A DNA stretch of 64,000 bases from Alphaproteobacteria bacterium (lineage in GTDB: Bacteria > Pseudomonadota > Alphaproteobacteria > Rhodobacterales > Rhodobacteraceae), in NCBI GenBank assembly GCA_030426685.1, contig JAUHYC010000017.1, forward strand, positions 1 through 64,000, written 5' to 3'. Both the position numbers and the translations under genes were made by a program. Position 1 is the first letter of the stretch. Each line of letters opens with the position of its first letter. A model generated the notes under the pieces. That model saw only the letters and a program-made list of their open reading frames with translations, had not been told where the DNA came from and did no database searches. This document shows, piece by piece, positions 44,930 through 54,757 of this stretch.

Positions 44930-46093
44930 ATGTTCACTGCCACTATGCAATTCGACCTGGGTGAGGATGTGAACGCCCTGCGTGAGATGGTTCATCGCTG
45001 GGCGCAGGAGCGGGTTAAACCCATGGCGGCCGAGATCGATACCTCAAATGCCTTTCCGAACGAGTTGTGGAAAGAGATGGGGGATCTGGGCCTGCTGGGC
45101 GTGACCGTGCCCGAGGAATATGGCGGCGCAGGCATGTCCTATCTGGCGCACACCATCGCGGTCGAAGAAGTGGCGCGAGCTTCGGCTTCGGTGTCGTTGT
45201 CCTATGGGGCGCATTCAAACCTGTGTGTGAACCAGATCAAGCTGAACGGGAATGAAGAGCAGAAACAGAAATACTTGCCGCGCCTGATATCCGGCGACCA
45301 CGTGGGGGCGCTGGCTATGTCTGAACCCTCGGCCGGGTCGGATGTGGTGTCGATGAAGCTGCGTGCGGAAAAGCGCAACGATCATTACCGGCTTAACGGG
45401 AACAAGTACTGGATCACCAACGGGCCGGACGCGGATACTCTGGTTGTATACGCCAAGACCGATCCTGACGCGGGCTCGAAGGGGATCACTGCATTTCTGA
45501 TCGAGAAAGAGATGAAGGGGTTTTCGACCTCGCCCCATTTCGACAAGTTGGGGATGCGCGGATCGAATACGGCAGAGCTGATTTTTGAAGATGTCGAGGT
45601 GCCGTTCGAGAATGTATTGGGCGAAGAGGGCAAAGGCGTTGCCGTTCTGATGTCCGGCCTTGACTACGAGCGCGTCGTGCTGGCCGGGATCGGCACCGGG
45701 ATCATGGCCGCCTGTCTGGACGAGGTCATGCCCTATCTGGCCGAACGCAAACAGTTTGGGAAACCGATTGGCAGCTTCCAGCTTATGCAGGGGAAGATTG
45801 CCGATATGTATACGGCGATGAACTCGGCGCGCGCTTATGTCTATGAGGTCGCCAAGGCCTGTGATCGCGGCGATGTAACCCGGCAGGACGCAGCGGCGTG
45901 CTGTCTCTATGCGTCAGAGCAAGCGATGGTACAGGCGCATCAGGCGGTGCAGGCGCTGGGCGGGGCCGGGTTCCTGTCGGATGCGCCAGTCAGCCGGATA
46001 TTCCGGGATGCCAAGCTGATGGAGATCGGTGCAGGCACCAGCGAAATCCGCCGGATGCTGATCGGCCGCGAAATGATGAATGAAATGCGCTGA
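44930..46093 (+). CDS. ivd: Isovaleryl-CoA dehydrogenase
   Basis: A 387-residue FAD-dependent acyl-CoA dehydrogenase converting isovaleryl-CoA to 3-methylcrotonyl-CoA in leucine breakdown. The catalytic base is Glu247 in [11 protein letters not shown], the position characteristic of isovaleryl-CoA dehydrogenases (other acyl-CoA dehydrogenases have it elsewhere). [27 protein letters not shown] and [17 protein letters not shown] fit as well. AGAGGAG precedes the ATG. The genes for the next pathway steps are encoded just downstream, which confirms the assignment. Confidence 0.96.
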   Translation: MFTATMQFDLGEDVNALREMVHRWAQERVKPMAAEIDTSNAFPNELWKEMGDLGLLGVTVPEEYGGAGMSYLAHTIAVEEVARASASVSLSYGAHSNLCVNQIKLNGNEEQKQKYLPRLISGDHVGALAMSEPSAGSDVVSMKLRAEKRNDHYRLNGNKYWITNGPDADTLVVYAKTDPDAGSKGITAFLIEKEMKGFSTSPHFDKLGMRGSNTAELIFEDVEVPFENVLGEEGKGVAVLMSGLDYERVVLAGIGTGIMAACLDEVMPYLAERKQFGKPIGSFQLMQGKIADMYTAMNSARAYVYEVAKACDRGDVTRQDAAACCLYASEQAMVQAHQAVQALGGAGFLSDAPVSRIFRDAKLMEIGAGTSEIRRMLIGREMMNEMR

Positions 46094-46144
46094 GCGCAAA
46101 TGACCCCGCAGCGCGCAGCGCAACGGGGCCCTGAGAGATCTGGA

Positions 46145-46750
46145 TCAGAAGCGATGAACGTAGGACAGGCCAACAAGGAACGGGTCGATCTCGGCTTTGC
46201 CGATGTCGTTGCCGTCCAGGGTGACGTCCGAGTCGATGTCGAACCAGCGCACGTTCAGACGCACAGCGCCTTTCTCGGACACCATATAGTCCAGACCGGC
46301 CTGCAGCGAGACGCCGAACGAGTCGTCAACATTCAAATCACCCAGTGGGGAATCCTCATCGAAGAAGATGGTGTAGTTCAGACCGGCACCGACATAGGGC
46401 TTCCAAACGCTGTTGGTCGGGAAGTGGTAGTTCAGCGACAGGGTGGGCGGCAGATGCTTGACGCTGCCTGCATCAACGCTGCCACCCAGAGTGATGTCAT
46501 GTTTGAACGGCACCGCGGCGAGCAACTCGATACCCAGATTATCCTGGATGAAGTACTCGGCCGTGAATATCGGGCGTGTATCAGAATCGATATCGGCATC
46601 GAGCCCTGCCAGTGTGCCATTGTCGGATTTGGGGTCCAGATAACCCACACCGATACCAAGCGTCCAATCCCCCTGCGACTGAGCAAATGCCGGGACGGCC
46701 AGTGCGACGAGAGCGGTAGACAGGGTCAGAGCGGCGAGTGTCTTTGTCAT
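46145..46750 (-). CDS. ompW: OmpW-family outer-membrane protein
   Basis: A 201-residue eight-stranded beta-barrel protein. MTKTLAALTLSTALVALAVPAFA is a signal peptide. The mature part has OmpW signatures VKHLPPTLSLNYHF and PYVGAGLNYTIFF and ends in Phe (SYVHRF), as outer-membrane barrels do. OmpW forms a hydrophobic channel for small non-polar molecules. ATG 46750 and 46756 are both possible; the former is better placed relative to AAAGG. It sits on the opposite strand inside the leucine cluster. An FNR-like site lies upstream. Confidence 0.93.
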   Translation of the reverse strand: MTKTLAALTLSTALVALAVPAFAQSQGDWTLGIGVGYLDPKSDNGTLAGLDADIDSDTRPIFTAEYFIQDNLGIELLAAVPFKHDITLGGSVDAGSVKHLPPTLSLNYHFPTNSVWKPYVGAGLNYTIFFDEDSPLGDLNVDDSFGVSLQAGLDYMVSEKGAVRLNVRWFDIDSDVTLDGNDIGKAEIDPFLVGLSYVHRF

Positions 46751-46808
46751 ATTCATGCCTTTGGTTCTGTTGATACTGATCTTGTGAAGGCACGACGGCA
46801 TCCGGACT

Positions 46809-46822
46809 CTGATCTGCATCAA
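46809..46822 (-). promoter_or_regulatory. FNR/FnrL-like box upstream of ompW
   Basis: On the minus strand TTGATGCAGATCAG matches the FNR-type consensus TTGAY-N4-RTCAA at nine of ten positions. Its centre is about 66 bases before the ompW ATG. With a CAGTAT-like -10 near 46773-46778 it would sit close to the -41.5 activating position. Anaerobic activation is plausible, as E. coli ompW is also FNR-controlled. Confidence 0.5.
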
Positions 46823-46886
46823 ATCCACTTGAACAAATTGACGGATGCTGGTCGGCTAGGGATCAGTAAAATAAGGGATTTGCAGA

Positions 46887-48413
46887 TTGTGTCCTGCTGA
46901 GATCATACCGGGTTTGCGCCCTGATCACGGCTGGCTGATTCCGGACCGGCTGAACATGGCGCAACAATGCCTTTCACAACCGCCTGATAAAATCGCCATT
47001 CTTGATCTGACCGATGGTCACCTCCGCGCAGTCACTTTTGGTGAATTGGTGAAGATGGTCGATGGTATAGCGCATGCGCTGATGGATCGGGTGCAACGCG
47101 GGGATCGGGTGGGCGTCCTGCTCAGCCAGTCGCCATGGTGCGCCGCCGCACATCTGGCAATCTGGAAAATCGGGGCGATCTCGGTTCCGTTGTTCAAGCT
47201 GTTCAAGCGCGATGCGCTGGCCTCTCGTGTCGGGGATGCGGGCGCGCAAATCGTGCTGACGGATGTCGAAGGGGCGGACTTGTTGGGCGATCTGGCGCTG
47301 CCTCTGATTGCCGCTGAGATCGGCCGTGATACCAGGCCTCTGCCCTTTGCCGACACCCGCCCCGAAGATCCGGCGGTACTGATCTATACATCTGGCACCA
47401 CCGGCAGCCCCAAGGGGGCCCTGCATGGTCACCGAGTGCTGACAGGCCATCTCCCAGGTGTCTCGATCAGCCACAACCACTTACGCGACGGTGATTGCCT
47501 TTGGACCCCGGCAGATTGGGCCTGGATTGGCGGGCTGTTCGACGTGTTGATGCCAGGTCTGGCACTGGGTGTGCCGGTCGTTGCGTCTCGGCTGGACAAG
47601 TTCACTCCTGAGGCCTGTGCCGATGTGATCGCGCGCGGCGAAGTGCGCAACGTGTTTTTCCCACCCACCGCGCTGCGGATGCTGAAGGTGGCAGATCAGG
47701 TGATCCCGGGCCTGCGCTCGGTCGCGTCAGGTGGTGAGCCATTGGGGGCCGAAATGCTCGTCTGGGGGCAAAAGGCATTTGGTCTGACGATTAACGAATT
47801 CTACGGCCAGACCGAGTGCAACATGGTCGTATCCTCCTGCGCTGAAGATTTCCCGGTGCGCCCCGGCTGCATCGGCAAGCCGGTGCCGAGGCATGATGTG
47901 GCGGTGATCGACGAGAACGGCAATCCGACCGATGAAGAGGGCGACGTGGCCATCCGGTGCGGTTCGGCCTCAATGTTGCTGGAATACTGGAACAATCCGC
48001 AAGCGACGGCCGAGAAATTCCGCGGCGACTGGCTGATCACCGGGGATCGCGGCGTGTGGGAAGGCGACTATCTGCGTTTTGTCGGTCGCGAGGATGACGT
48101 GATCACCTCGGCAGGTTACCGTATTGGCCCGGCTGAGATCGAGGATTGCCTGCTGACCCACTCGGCGGTGGCTACGGTAGGCGTGGTCGGCAAGCCCGAC
48201 CCGCTGCGGACCGAGATCGTGAAGGCCTATGTGGTGCTGAAACCGGGGACTGAGGCATCGGCGCATGAGCTGCAAGAGTGGGTCAAAGACCGTTTGGCGC
48301 AGTATTCCTACCCGCGCGAGGTGGCGTTTCTGGAGGAGCTGCCGATGACGGTGACGGGGAAGGTGGTTCGGAAGGAATTGAAGGCGATTGCAGTGAGTGA
48401 GGTGCGCGAATGA
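46887..48413 (+). CDS. AMP-forming acyl-CoA synthetase
   Basis: A 508-residue adenylate-forming enzyme. The P-loop is YTSGTTGSPKGALHGH, the A5 motif is INEFYGQTECN, the A7-A8 hinge is WLITGDRGVWEGDYLRFVGREDDVI, and the A10 lysine is in MTVTGKVVRKELK. It resembles medium-chain/acetyl-CoA-synthetase-like members. In a leucine cluster it could activate a branched short-chain acid such as isovalerate, but this is inference. A TTG start at 46887 with AAGGGA nine bases upstream is used; it is not certain. The stop overlaps the following gene by four bases. Confidence 0.9.
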   Translation: MCPAEIIPGLRPDHGWLIPDRLNMAQQCLSQPPDKIAILDLTDGHLRAVTFGELVKMVDGIAHALMDRVQRGDRVGVLLSQSPWCAAAHLAIWKIGAISVPLFKLFKRDALASRVGDAGAQIVLTDVEGADLLGDLALPLIAAEIGRDTRPLPFADTRPEDPAVLIYTSGTTGSPKGALHGHRVLTGHLPGVSISHNHLRDGDCLWTPADWAWIGGLFDVLMPGLALGVPVVASRLDKFTPEACADVIARGEVRNVFFPPTALRMLKVADQVIPGLRSVASGGEPLGAEMLVWGQKAFGLTINEFYGQTECNMVVSSCAEDFPVRPGCIGKPVPRHDVAVIDENGNPTDEEGDVAIRCGSASMLLEYWNNPQATAEKFRGDWLITGDRGVWEGDYLRFVGREDDVITSAGYRIGPAEIEDCLLTHSAVATVGVVGKPDPLRTEIVKAYVVLKPGTEASAHELQEWVKDRLAQYSYPREVAFLEELPMTVTGKVVRKELKAIAVSEVRE

Positions 48414-48874
48414 TACGATCCGCGATTTTCATAGCACTCTTTCCGACCGTTGGTTTTGCCCAACAAATCTGGGTAGACCAGAACTATGTTGAATGGTGTT
48501 TTTCTCAGGCTCAGAACACGAACGGCTTGTCTTCTTGCTTGGGTAAAGCTGCGAATGCATGTCAGACAGCGCCGGGAAACGAAACCACGCTCGGCATAGC
48601 TCAGTGTATTCAGGCGGAAACGGCGGTTTGGGATAGTTTTCTCAACGAACAGTACCAGCTTCGCCGCGCAGAACTGGCAGATCAGAACCCTGAATTGGTG
48701 AACCAGTTGCGAGACGTGCAGCGTACGTGGATCGCCTTTCGGGATGCTGAATGTGGGCTGCAGTACAGCCTGTGGTTGGGTGGATCGATACGCACGATTG
48801 TTGCTGCCAACTGTATACTAACCGAAACCGCTGAACGCGCGTTGGAACTACGCGATTTAGGAAGTATGGAATGA
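48410..48874 (+). CDS. LprI/DUF1311-like secreted protein
   Basis: A 154-residue protein with signal peptide [17 protein letters not shown]. The mature part has several Cys residues (WCFSQ, SSCLG, ANACQ, IAQCIQ) and the family ending [21 protein letters not shown]. LprI-type proteins inhibit lysozyme in some species. It is linked at both ends by four-base overlaps (ATGA) to the synthetase and the carboxylase genes. Thus it is co-translated with a leucine pathway with which it has no obvious connection. Confidence 0.85.
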   Translation: MIRSAIFIALFPTVGFAQQIWVDQNYVEWCFSQAQNTNGLSSCLGKAANACQTAPGNETTLGIAQCIQAETAVWDSFLNEQYQLRRAELADQNPELVNQLRDVQRTWIAFRDAECGLQYSLWLGGSIRTIVAANCILTETAERALELRDLGSME

Positions 48875-50478
48875 AACTTACATCCAAAGCCATGCCCACC
48901 TCTGAGGGTTTCAAGGAAAACCGTGCGGCCCATCTCGACGCGCTGGCCCAAATCTCTGCAGCCGCCGAAGCGGCCCGCATGGGTGGGGGCGAGAAATCCC
49001 GCGCGCGGCATGAATCGCGCGGCAAGATGTTGCCCCGCCGACGGGTGGCGAACCTGCTTGATCCGGGGTCGCCGTTCCTCGAAATCGGGGCGACGGCGGC
49101 GCATGCGATGTATGGCGATGCGGCTCCTTGCGCCGGTGTGATTGCAGGCATTGGCCGGGTGCAGGGGCGCGAGGTAATGGTGGTGTGCAACGACGCCACC
49201 GTGAAGGGCGGCACTTATTATCCCATGACCGTCAAGAAACACCTGCGCGCGCAGGAGATTGCCGAGGAAAACCATCTGCCCTGCATCTATCTGGTCGACA
49301 GTGGTGGTGCGAACCTGCCCAATCAGGATGAAGTGTTCCCTGACCGCGACCACTTTGGCCGCATCTTCTACAATCAGGCGCGGATGAGCGCGAAGGGGAT
49401 TGCTCAGATCGCGGTCGTGATGGGCTCATGCACGGCGGGCGGGGCTTACGTGCCTGCAATGTCGGATGTGACGATCATTGTGAAAGAGCAGGGGACGATT
49501 TTTCTGGCCGGGCCGCCTTTGGTCAAGGCGGCGACGGGTGAAGTCGTCAGCGCCGAGGATCTGGGCGGGGGCGATGTGCATACCCGTCTGTCGGGTGTGG
49601 CGGATTATCTGGCCGAGGATGATGCGCACGCTCTCGCGCTGGCACGGCGGGCGGTTGGGTCGTTGGGGGGTGCCGGGCTGAAGCCCGGCCTACAGTTCGA
49701 GGCACCTGAGGAGCCTGCTTATGACCCTGAAGAGATACTGGGAGTCGTTCCCGCTGATCTGAGAACGCCCTATGATATCCGTGAGGTGATTGCGCGTCTG
49801 GTCGATGGCTCTCGGTTCGACGAATTCAAGCCTCGGTTCGGTGAGACATTGGTGACTGGCTTTGCCCATGTCAAAGGCTGCCCGGTGGGGATCATCGCTA
49901 ATAATGGCGTATTGTTTTCCGAGGCAGCGCAGAAGGGTGCGCATTTTGTTGAGCTGTGTTCGCAGCGTAAAACACCGCTGGTTTTCTTGCAGAATATCAC
50001 CGGCTTCATGGTTGGTCGCAAATACGAAAACGAAGGCATCGCGCGGCACGGGGCCAAGATGGTGACGGCGGTCGCGACGACCTCGGTGCCAAAGATTACG
50101 ATGCTTGTCGGAGGTTCATTCGGGGCCGGCAACTACGGTATGGCAGGCCGCGCCTACCAGCCGCGCTTCCTGTGGACATGGCCGAATTCGCGGATTTCCG
50201 TGATGGGGGGCGAGCAGGCGGCAGGTGTTTTGGCGACCGTCAAACGCGACGGAATCGAACGGCAGGGCGGCACATGGTCAGCTGAGGAAGAGGCAGAATT
50301 CAAACGCCCAACGCTGGATATGTTTGAGGAACAGTCCCACCCGCTCTACGCTTCGGCCCGCCTCTGGGACGACGGCATCATCGACCCGCGCAAATCGCGT
50401 GACGTGCTGGCCCTGTCGCTGAGCGCGGCACTGAACGCCCCGATTGAGGAGACACGTTTCGGCGTGTTCCGGATGTAA
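48871..50478 (+). CDS. mccB: Methylcrotonyl-CoA carboxylase carboxyltransferase (beta) subunit
   Basis: A 535-residue carboxyltransferase that transfers carboxybiotin to methylcrotonyl-CoA, giving methylglutaconyl-CoA. Typical elements are [30 protein letters not shown] (broken here only by family-normal positions), [45 protein letters not shown] and [20 protein letters not shown]. The propionyl-CoA carboxylase homologue has different signatures. The start overlaps the preceding stop by four bases; the ASCH gene follows directly. Confidence 0.95.
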   Translation: MKLTSKAMPTSEGFKENRAAHLDALAQISAAAEAARMGGGEKSRARHESRGKMLPRRRVANLLDPGSPFLEIGATAAHAMYGDAAPCAGVIAGIGRVQGREVMVVCNDATVKGGTYYPMTVKKHLRAQEIAEENHLPCIYLVDSGGANLPNQDEVFPDRDHFGRIFYNQARMSAKGIAQIAVVMGSCTAGGAYVPAMSDVTIIVKEQGTIFLAGPPLVKAATGEVVSAEDLGGGDVHTRLSGVADYLAEDDAHALALARRAVGSLGGAGLKPGLQFEAPEEPAYDPEEILGVVPADLRTPYDIREVIARLVDGSRFDEFKPRFGETLVTGFAHVKGCPVGIIANNGVLFSEAAQKGAHFVELCSQRKTPLVFLQNITGFMVGRKYENEGIARHGAKMVTAVATTSVPKITMLVGGSFGAGNYGMAGRAYQPRFLWTWPNSRISVMGGEQAAGVLATVKRDGIERQGGTWSAEEEAEFKRPTLDMFEEQSHPLYASARLWDDGIIDPRKSRDVLALSLSAALNAPIEETRFGVFRM

Positions 50479-50479
50479 G

Positions 50480-50905
50480 ATGAGCGTCTCATTGAATGAT
50501 GTCATGGCCCGATATCCCGGTGCGCAAACCTTCAAGTTTGGAGATAGCGCATCGCTAAGTGCAGAGCTGCTGGCATTGGTGCGATCAGGCCGGAAAACGG
50601 CCACCTGCGGTGCGTTGCGCGACTATCCTAAAGGGAGCCCTGATACTCCAGTTGTCGGGCGGCGGGATATTGCGCTGAATTGGGATGATCGTCCGGCTTT
50701 GGTAATCGAAACGGTCGAAGTCTCGACCTGCCGATACTGCGATGTGACCGAGGATTTCGCATTGGCCGAGGGCGAGAATGAAACGCTTGAGGGCTGGCGC
50801 CAGGATCACCGCAAGTACTTTGAACGCAATGGCGGCTTTGATCCCGAGATGGAACTGCTCTGCGAGCGGTTTCGTCTCGTCGAAGATCTGGCGGTTGAGG
50901 AGTAA
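50480..50905 (+). CDS. ASCH-domain protein
   Basis: A 141-residue protein of the ASCH/PUA-like superfamily, with FGDSASLSAELLALVRSGRKTATCGAL at the front and the closing beta-rich part KYFERNGGFDPEMELLCERFRLVEDL. ASCH domains are thought to bind RNA, and some hydrolyse modified nucleosides such as N4-acetylcytidine. It begins one base after the mccB stop and ends three bases before mccA, so it is placed strictly between the two subunits of one enzyme. The link is unexplained. Confidence 0.88.
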   Translation: MSVSLNDVMARYPGAQTFKFGDSASLSAELLALVRSGRKTATCGALRDYPKGSPDTPVVGRRDIALNWDDRPALVIETVEVSTCRYCDVTEDFALAEGENETLEGWRQDHRKYFERNGGFDPEMELLCERFRLVEDLAVEE

Positions 50906-50908
50906 GCT

Positions 50909-52840
50909 ATGTTCAATAAAATCCTGATTGCCAACCGGGGTGAGATTGCCTGCCGTGTAATGGAAACGGCTCAGAAAATGGGCGTATCCTGCGTTGCTGT
51001 CTATTCCGATGCGGATGCGGCGGCCAAGCATGTTCAGATGGCGGATGAGGCTGTTCACATCGGCGGCGCTGCACCGGCAGACAGCTATCTTAAGGGCGAT
51101 GTGATCATTCGGGCAGCGCTCGATACCGACGCGCAAGCGATCCATCCGGGCTATGGCTTTCTGTCCGAAAACCCAGACTTCGTGGAGGCGGTTGAGGCAG
51201 CGGGCCTGACCTTTATCGGCCCCTCAGCGGATGCAATCCGCAAAATGGGCCTTAAGGACGCAGCAAAGGTTCTGATGGAGCAGGCGGGCGTTCCGGTTGT
51301 GCCCGGTTATCATGGCGAAAACCAAGACCCCGAACATCTGGCAGGCGCGGCGGATACCATTGGTTATCCTGTTCTGATCAAGGCTGTCGCAGGTGGCGGC
51401 GGCAAGGGGATGCGTCTGGTTGAGAAGCCCGCGGAGTTCTCGGCTGCTTTGGACAGCGCGCGCGGTGAGGCCAAGACGGCCTTTGGCAATGACGCGGTAT
51501 TGGTTGAGAAATTCGTCGCAAAACCCCGTCATATCGAGGTGCAGGTATTCGGAGACGGCACCCACGCGGTGCATCTGTTTGAACGCGACTGCTCGCTGCA
51601 ACGGCGGCACCAGAAAGTGATCGAAGAGGCTCCGGCGCCCGGCATGACGCCTGAGATGCGCGAGGCGATGGGGCAGGCGGGTGTTCGCGCGGCTGAGGCG
51701 ATTGGATACAAAGGCGCAGGGACGGTGGAGTTCATTGTCGATGCCTCGGACGGGCTGCGCCCGGATCGGTTCTGGTTCATGGAGATGAACACACGCCTCC
51801 AGGTCGAACACCCTGTAACCGAGGCAATCACAGGCGTTGATCTGGTCGAGTGGCAATTGCGGGTGGCTGCGGGTGAAAGCCTGCCGAAACAGCAAGGGGA
51901 TTTGTCGATCAACGGCCATGCGTTTGAGGCACGGCTTTATGCGGAGGACGTGCCTAAGGGCTTCCTGCCTGCAACGGGCACTCTGACCCACCTGAAGTTC
52001 CCGGCAGAGTGTCGGGCCGATAGTGGTGTGCGGGCCGGTGACACGATCAGCCCGTGGTATGACCCGATGATCGCGAAGGTCGTCGTGCATGGACCGACGC
52101 GCGCGGTTGCTCTGGAAAGCTTGCATCGTGCCCTGCAGCAGACCGAGGTTGCCGGAACGGTGACCAATCTCGCGTTTCTGGGCGCTTTGACACGTCACGA
52201 CGGGTTTGCCTCGGGTGACGTCGACACCGGGTTGATTGGCCGTGATCTGGACGGGATGGTACAAGCGCAGGAAGCGCACACGGAGGCATGTGTGGCGGCG
52301 GCTATGGTGGCGCTTGGTCTCGACACGGTTGAGGCGCACACCGGGTTCACATTGTGGGCTCCACTGCATCGTGCGGTGCAACTGATGCACGAGGGTGAGG
52401 TGGTCGATCTGGATGTTCAGGTAGAAGGGCCTGATCGGCAGATTTGGCAATTCAACGGCGCAGAGATCACGGCACAACGGCGCAATTCCCGCTGGGTGAT
52501 TGATGGGGAGCCGATGCCTCAGGTGGCAATGTCCGGTGCGCGGATCACCGTGTTCGACCATTATGGGCTGGCGTTTGATCTGGTCGACCCGCTTGACCGC
52601 GATGCCAGTGCCATAGGCGATTCCAACGTGGTCGAAGCGCCGATGCCCGGTTTGGTCAAGGCGGTCTTTGCGATCGCGGGGCAGGCGGTGAAGGAGGGTG
52701 ACCGGCTGGCCATACTGGAGGCGATGAAGATGGAACATTCGCTGCTGGCGGCCCGTGATGGCGTGGTGGCTGAGGTTCTGGCCGAAGCGGGTGCTCAGGT
52801 TGAGGCCGGGGCGGCTTTGGTCCGGTTGCAGGAGGATTGA
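50909..52840 (+). CDS. mccA: Methylcrotonyl-CoA carboxylase biotin-containing (alpha) subunit
   Basis: A 643-residue protein with an N-terminal biotin carboxylase (MFNKILIANRGEIACRV, ATP-grasp with GGGGKGMRLV, MNTRLQVEHPVTE). A middle linker domain and a C-terminal biotinyl domain follow, with EAMKMEH, where Lys607 should carry biotin. It carboxylates biotin for the mccB-encoded subunit in leucine breakdown. It is in the same operon, three bases after the ASCH gene. Confidence 0.96.
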   Translation: MFNKILIANRGEIACRVMETAQKMGVSCVAVYSDADAAAKHVQMADEAVHIGGAAPADSYLKGDVIIRAALDTDAQAIHPGYGFLSENPDFVEAVEAAGLTFIGPSADAIRKMGLKDAAKVLMEQAGVPVVPGYHGENQDPEHLAGAADTIGYPVLIKAVAGGGGKGMRLVEKPAEFSAALDSARGEAKTAFGNDAVLVEKFVAKPRHIEVQVFGDGTHAVHLFERDCSLQRRHQKVIEEAPAPGMTPEMREAMGQAGVRAAEAIGYKGAGTVEFIVDASDGLRPDRFWFMEMNTRLQVEHPVTEAITGVDLVEWQLRVAAGESLPKQQGDLSINGHAFEARLYAEDVPKGFLPATGTLTHLKFPAECRADSGVRAGDTISPWYDPMIAKVVVHGPTRAVALESLHRALQQTEVAGTVTNLAFLGALTRHDGFASGDVDTGLIGRDLDGMVQAQEAHTEACVAAAMVALGLDTVEAHTGFTLWAPLHRAVQLMHEGEVVDLDVQVEGPDRQIWQFNGAEITAQRRNSRWVIDGEPMPQVAMSGARITVFDHYGLAFDLVDPLDRDASAIGDSNVVEAPMPGLVKAVFAIAGQAVKEGDRLAILEAMKMEHSLLAARDGVVAEVLAEAGAQVEAGAALVRLQED

Positions 52841-52918
52841 CCTGTCGCGGCGCGTGTTTGCATGGCACAGTCGAACCAATTGCGATTGAAACGAGAAATG
52901 TCAGGGAAGGGCGCTGGG

Positions 52919-53773
52919 ATGAAAGAACGGGTCGAGATATTCGAGGTCGGGCCACGCGACGGTCTGCAGAACGAACAGCGCGAAATTCCGGTGGCCGAGA
53001 AGGTGGCGCTGGTGGATCGCCTCAGCCGGGCGGGGTTCAGCCGCATTGAGGTCGCCAGTTTTGTATCTCCGAAATGGGTGCCGCAGATGGCGGGGTCGGC
53101 ACAGGTTTTGGCCGGGATCGAGCGCGCTGACGGTGTGCGCTATGCAGCGCTGACCCCAAATATGCGCGGATACGAGGATGCACTGGCCGCGAAAGCGGAC
53201 GAGATCGCCGTCTTCGCTTCGGCCTCCGAGGGGTTCTCAAAGGCAAATATCAACGCAACCATCGCTGAATCCATTGAACGGTTCGTGCCGATCCTTGAGG
53301 CGGCTCGGCATATCGATCTGCCGGTTCGGGGCTATGTTTCCTGTGTGACTGACTGCCCCTACGATGGCCCCACTCCTCCTGAGAAAGTGGCCGAAGTGGC
53401 AGATGCGCTGTTTGCCCATGGCTGCTATGAGATTTCGCTGGGCGACACGATTGGGCAGGCCACGCCGGACAAGATTGCGCACATGCTGCTCGCGGTGCGG
53501 GAACGGGTTCCTGTCACGCGCCTGGCAGGGCATTTCCATGACACCAACGGACGGGCGATCGACAATATTGATGCGTCGCTGTCACTGGGCGTGCGCGTTT
53601 TTGATGCCGCAGTGGGTGGTCTGGGTGGTTGTCCCTATGCCCCGGGGGCCGCAGGTAATGTGGCCACCGAAGCCGTTGCCGCGCATCTTGAGCGGTTGGG
53701 ATATGAAACCGGGCTGGATGCTGGCGACCTTGAAGAGGCCGCCCGGATGGCACGTGAGATGCGGGCAGGATAG
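52919..53773 (+). CDS. mvaB: Hydroxymethylglutaryl-CoA lyase
   Basis: A 284-residue lyase cleaving HMG-CoA to acetyl-CoA and acetoacetate, the last step of leucine breakdown. GPRDGLQNE with the metal-binding Asp and the active-site loop GLGGCPYAPGAAGN with its catalytic Cys are both present. The ATG at 52919 (MKERVEIFEVGPRDG) follows AGGGAAGGG; the open frame continues upstream without support. It is 78 bases from the mccA stop. The hydratase gene follows eight bases later. Confidence 0.96.
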   Translation: MKERVEIFEVGPRDGLQNEQREIPVAEKVALVDRLSRAGFSRIEVASFVSPKWVPQMAGSAQVLAGIERADGVRYAALTPNMRGYEDALAAKADEIAVFASASEGFSKANINATIAESIERFVPILEAARHIDLPVRGYVSCVTDCPYDGPTPPEKVAEVADALFAHGCYEISLGDTIGQATPDKIAHMLLAVRERVPVTRLAGHFHDTNGRAIDNIDASLSLGVRVFDAAVGGLGGCPYAPGAAGNVATEAVAAHLERLGYETGLDAGDLEEAARMAREMRAG

Positions 53774-53781
53774 GGGCAGAA

Positions 53782-54570
53782 ATGTTTGAAACGATTACGC
53801 TGAAAACAGACGAGCGCGGTGTGGCCACGCTGACGTTGAACCGACCGGACAAGCACAATGCCATGTCGGCGAAGATGATTGCGGAACTGACACAGGCCGC
53901 CACGCAGCTTTCGGAGGCTGAGACGGCTCGGGTGGTTGTTCTGACCGGAAACGGCAAGAGCTTCTGCGCTGGTGGCGATCTGGGCTGGATGCAGGATCAG
54001 ATGGCTGCTGATCCAGAAACGCGATTTGTCGAGGCACGCAAGCTGGCCGAGATGCTGAATGCTCTGAACACTCTGCCCAAACCGCTGATCGGTGCGTTGC
54101 AGGGCAATGCGTTTGGCGGAGGCGTCGGGATGGCCGCAGTTTGTGACGTGGCCATCGGGGTGGAAGAGCTGAAGATGGGCCTGACCGAAACCAGGCTCGG
54201 TCTGATCCCGGCCACCATCGGACCCTATGTGATCGCCCGAATGGGAGAGGCGCGCGCACGGCGCGTGTTCATGTCAGCCCGACTGTTCGATGCGGCAGAA
54301 GCGGTTGATCTGGGATTATTGGCTCGGACCGTTGCCGCCGAAGACTTGGCGGGCGCTGTCGAAGCCGAGGTTTTGCCCTATTTGTCCTGCGCTCCGGGTG
54401 CTGTGGCATCGGCCAAGGAACTGGTGCGGGCACTTGGCCCTCGCATTGACGACGCAACGATTGACCACACGATCCGGGCGCTGGTCGACCGCTGGGAAAC
54501 CGATGAGGCCCGCGAGGGGATTGGGGCCTTTTTCGATAAACGGAAACCTGCATGGAAAAGTCAGGTTTGA
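53782..54570 (+). CDS. Enoyl-CoA hydratase family, probable methylglutaconyl-CoA hydratase
   Basis: A 262-residue crotonase-fold enzyme. GKSFCAGGDLGWMQDQ and LIGALQGNAFGGGVGMAAVCDVAIG form the two halves of the CoA site with its oxyanion hole. TRLGLIPATIGPYVIARMG carries the second catalytic region; this segment and the position, between HMG-CoA lyase and the end of the cluster, favour methylglutaconyl-CoA hydratase, which makes HMG-CoA. It is the last gene of the leucine operon, with no good terminator after it. Confidence 0.92.
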   Translation: MFETITLKTDERGVATLTLNRPDKHNAMSAKMIAELTQAATQLSEAETARVVVLTGNGKSFCAGGDLGWMQDQMAADPETRFVEARKLAEMLNALNTLPKPLIGALQGNAFGGGVGMAAVCDVAIGVEELKMGLTETRLGLIPATIGPYVIARMGEARARRVFMSARLFDAAEAVDLGLLARTVAAEDLAGAVEAEVLPYLSCAPGAVASAKELVRALGPRIDDATIDHTIRALVDRWETDEAREGIGAFFDKRKPAWKSQV

Positions 54571-54663
54571 CAGGCTCTTCCAGGCGGTGGGAATCGAATT
54601 TTCAAGGGTCAGATCGAGACAGGAGGCAAGTCGACATTTAGCCCCCTGCGCGTTTCTGTTCGG

Positions 54664-54692
54664 TTGACCCTCTGACCCTGCGCGGATAGAGA
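54664..54692 (+). promoter_or_regulatory. Possible nuo operon promoter
   Basis: TTGACC (54664-54669) and TAGAGA (54687-54692) are separated by 17 bases, about 65 bases before the nuoA start codon. A short inverted repeat GTCAA (54700-54704) / TTGAC (54713-54717) lies near the predicted start. Support is pattern-based. Confidence 0.4.
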
Positions 54693-54757
54693 ATGGCCAG
54701 TCAACACGCCAATTGACGGCGCACCCTTTCGAGGCTTGCGCAGGAAAGGAGCTATTC

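Noticed and set aside
46104..46128. CCCCG...CGGGG hairpin between ivd and ompW
   Set aside because: Only five base pairs, a long loop and no U-run; too weak to call a bidirectional terminator.
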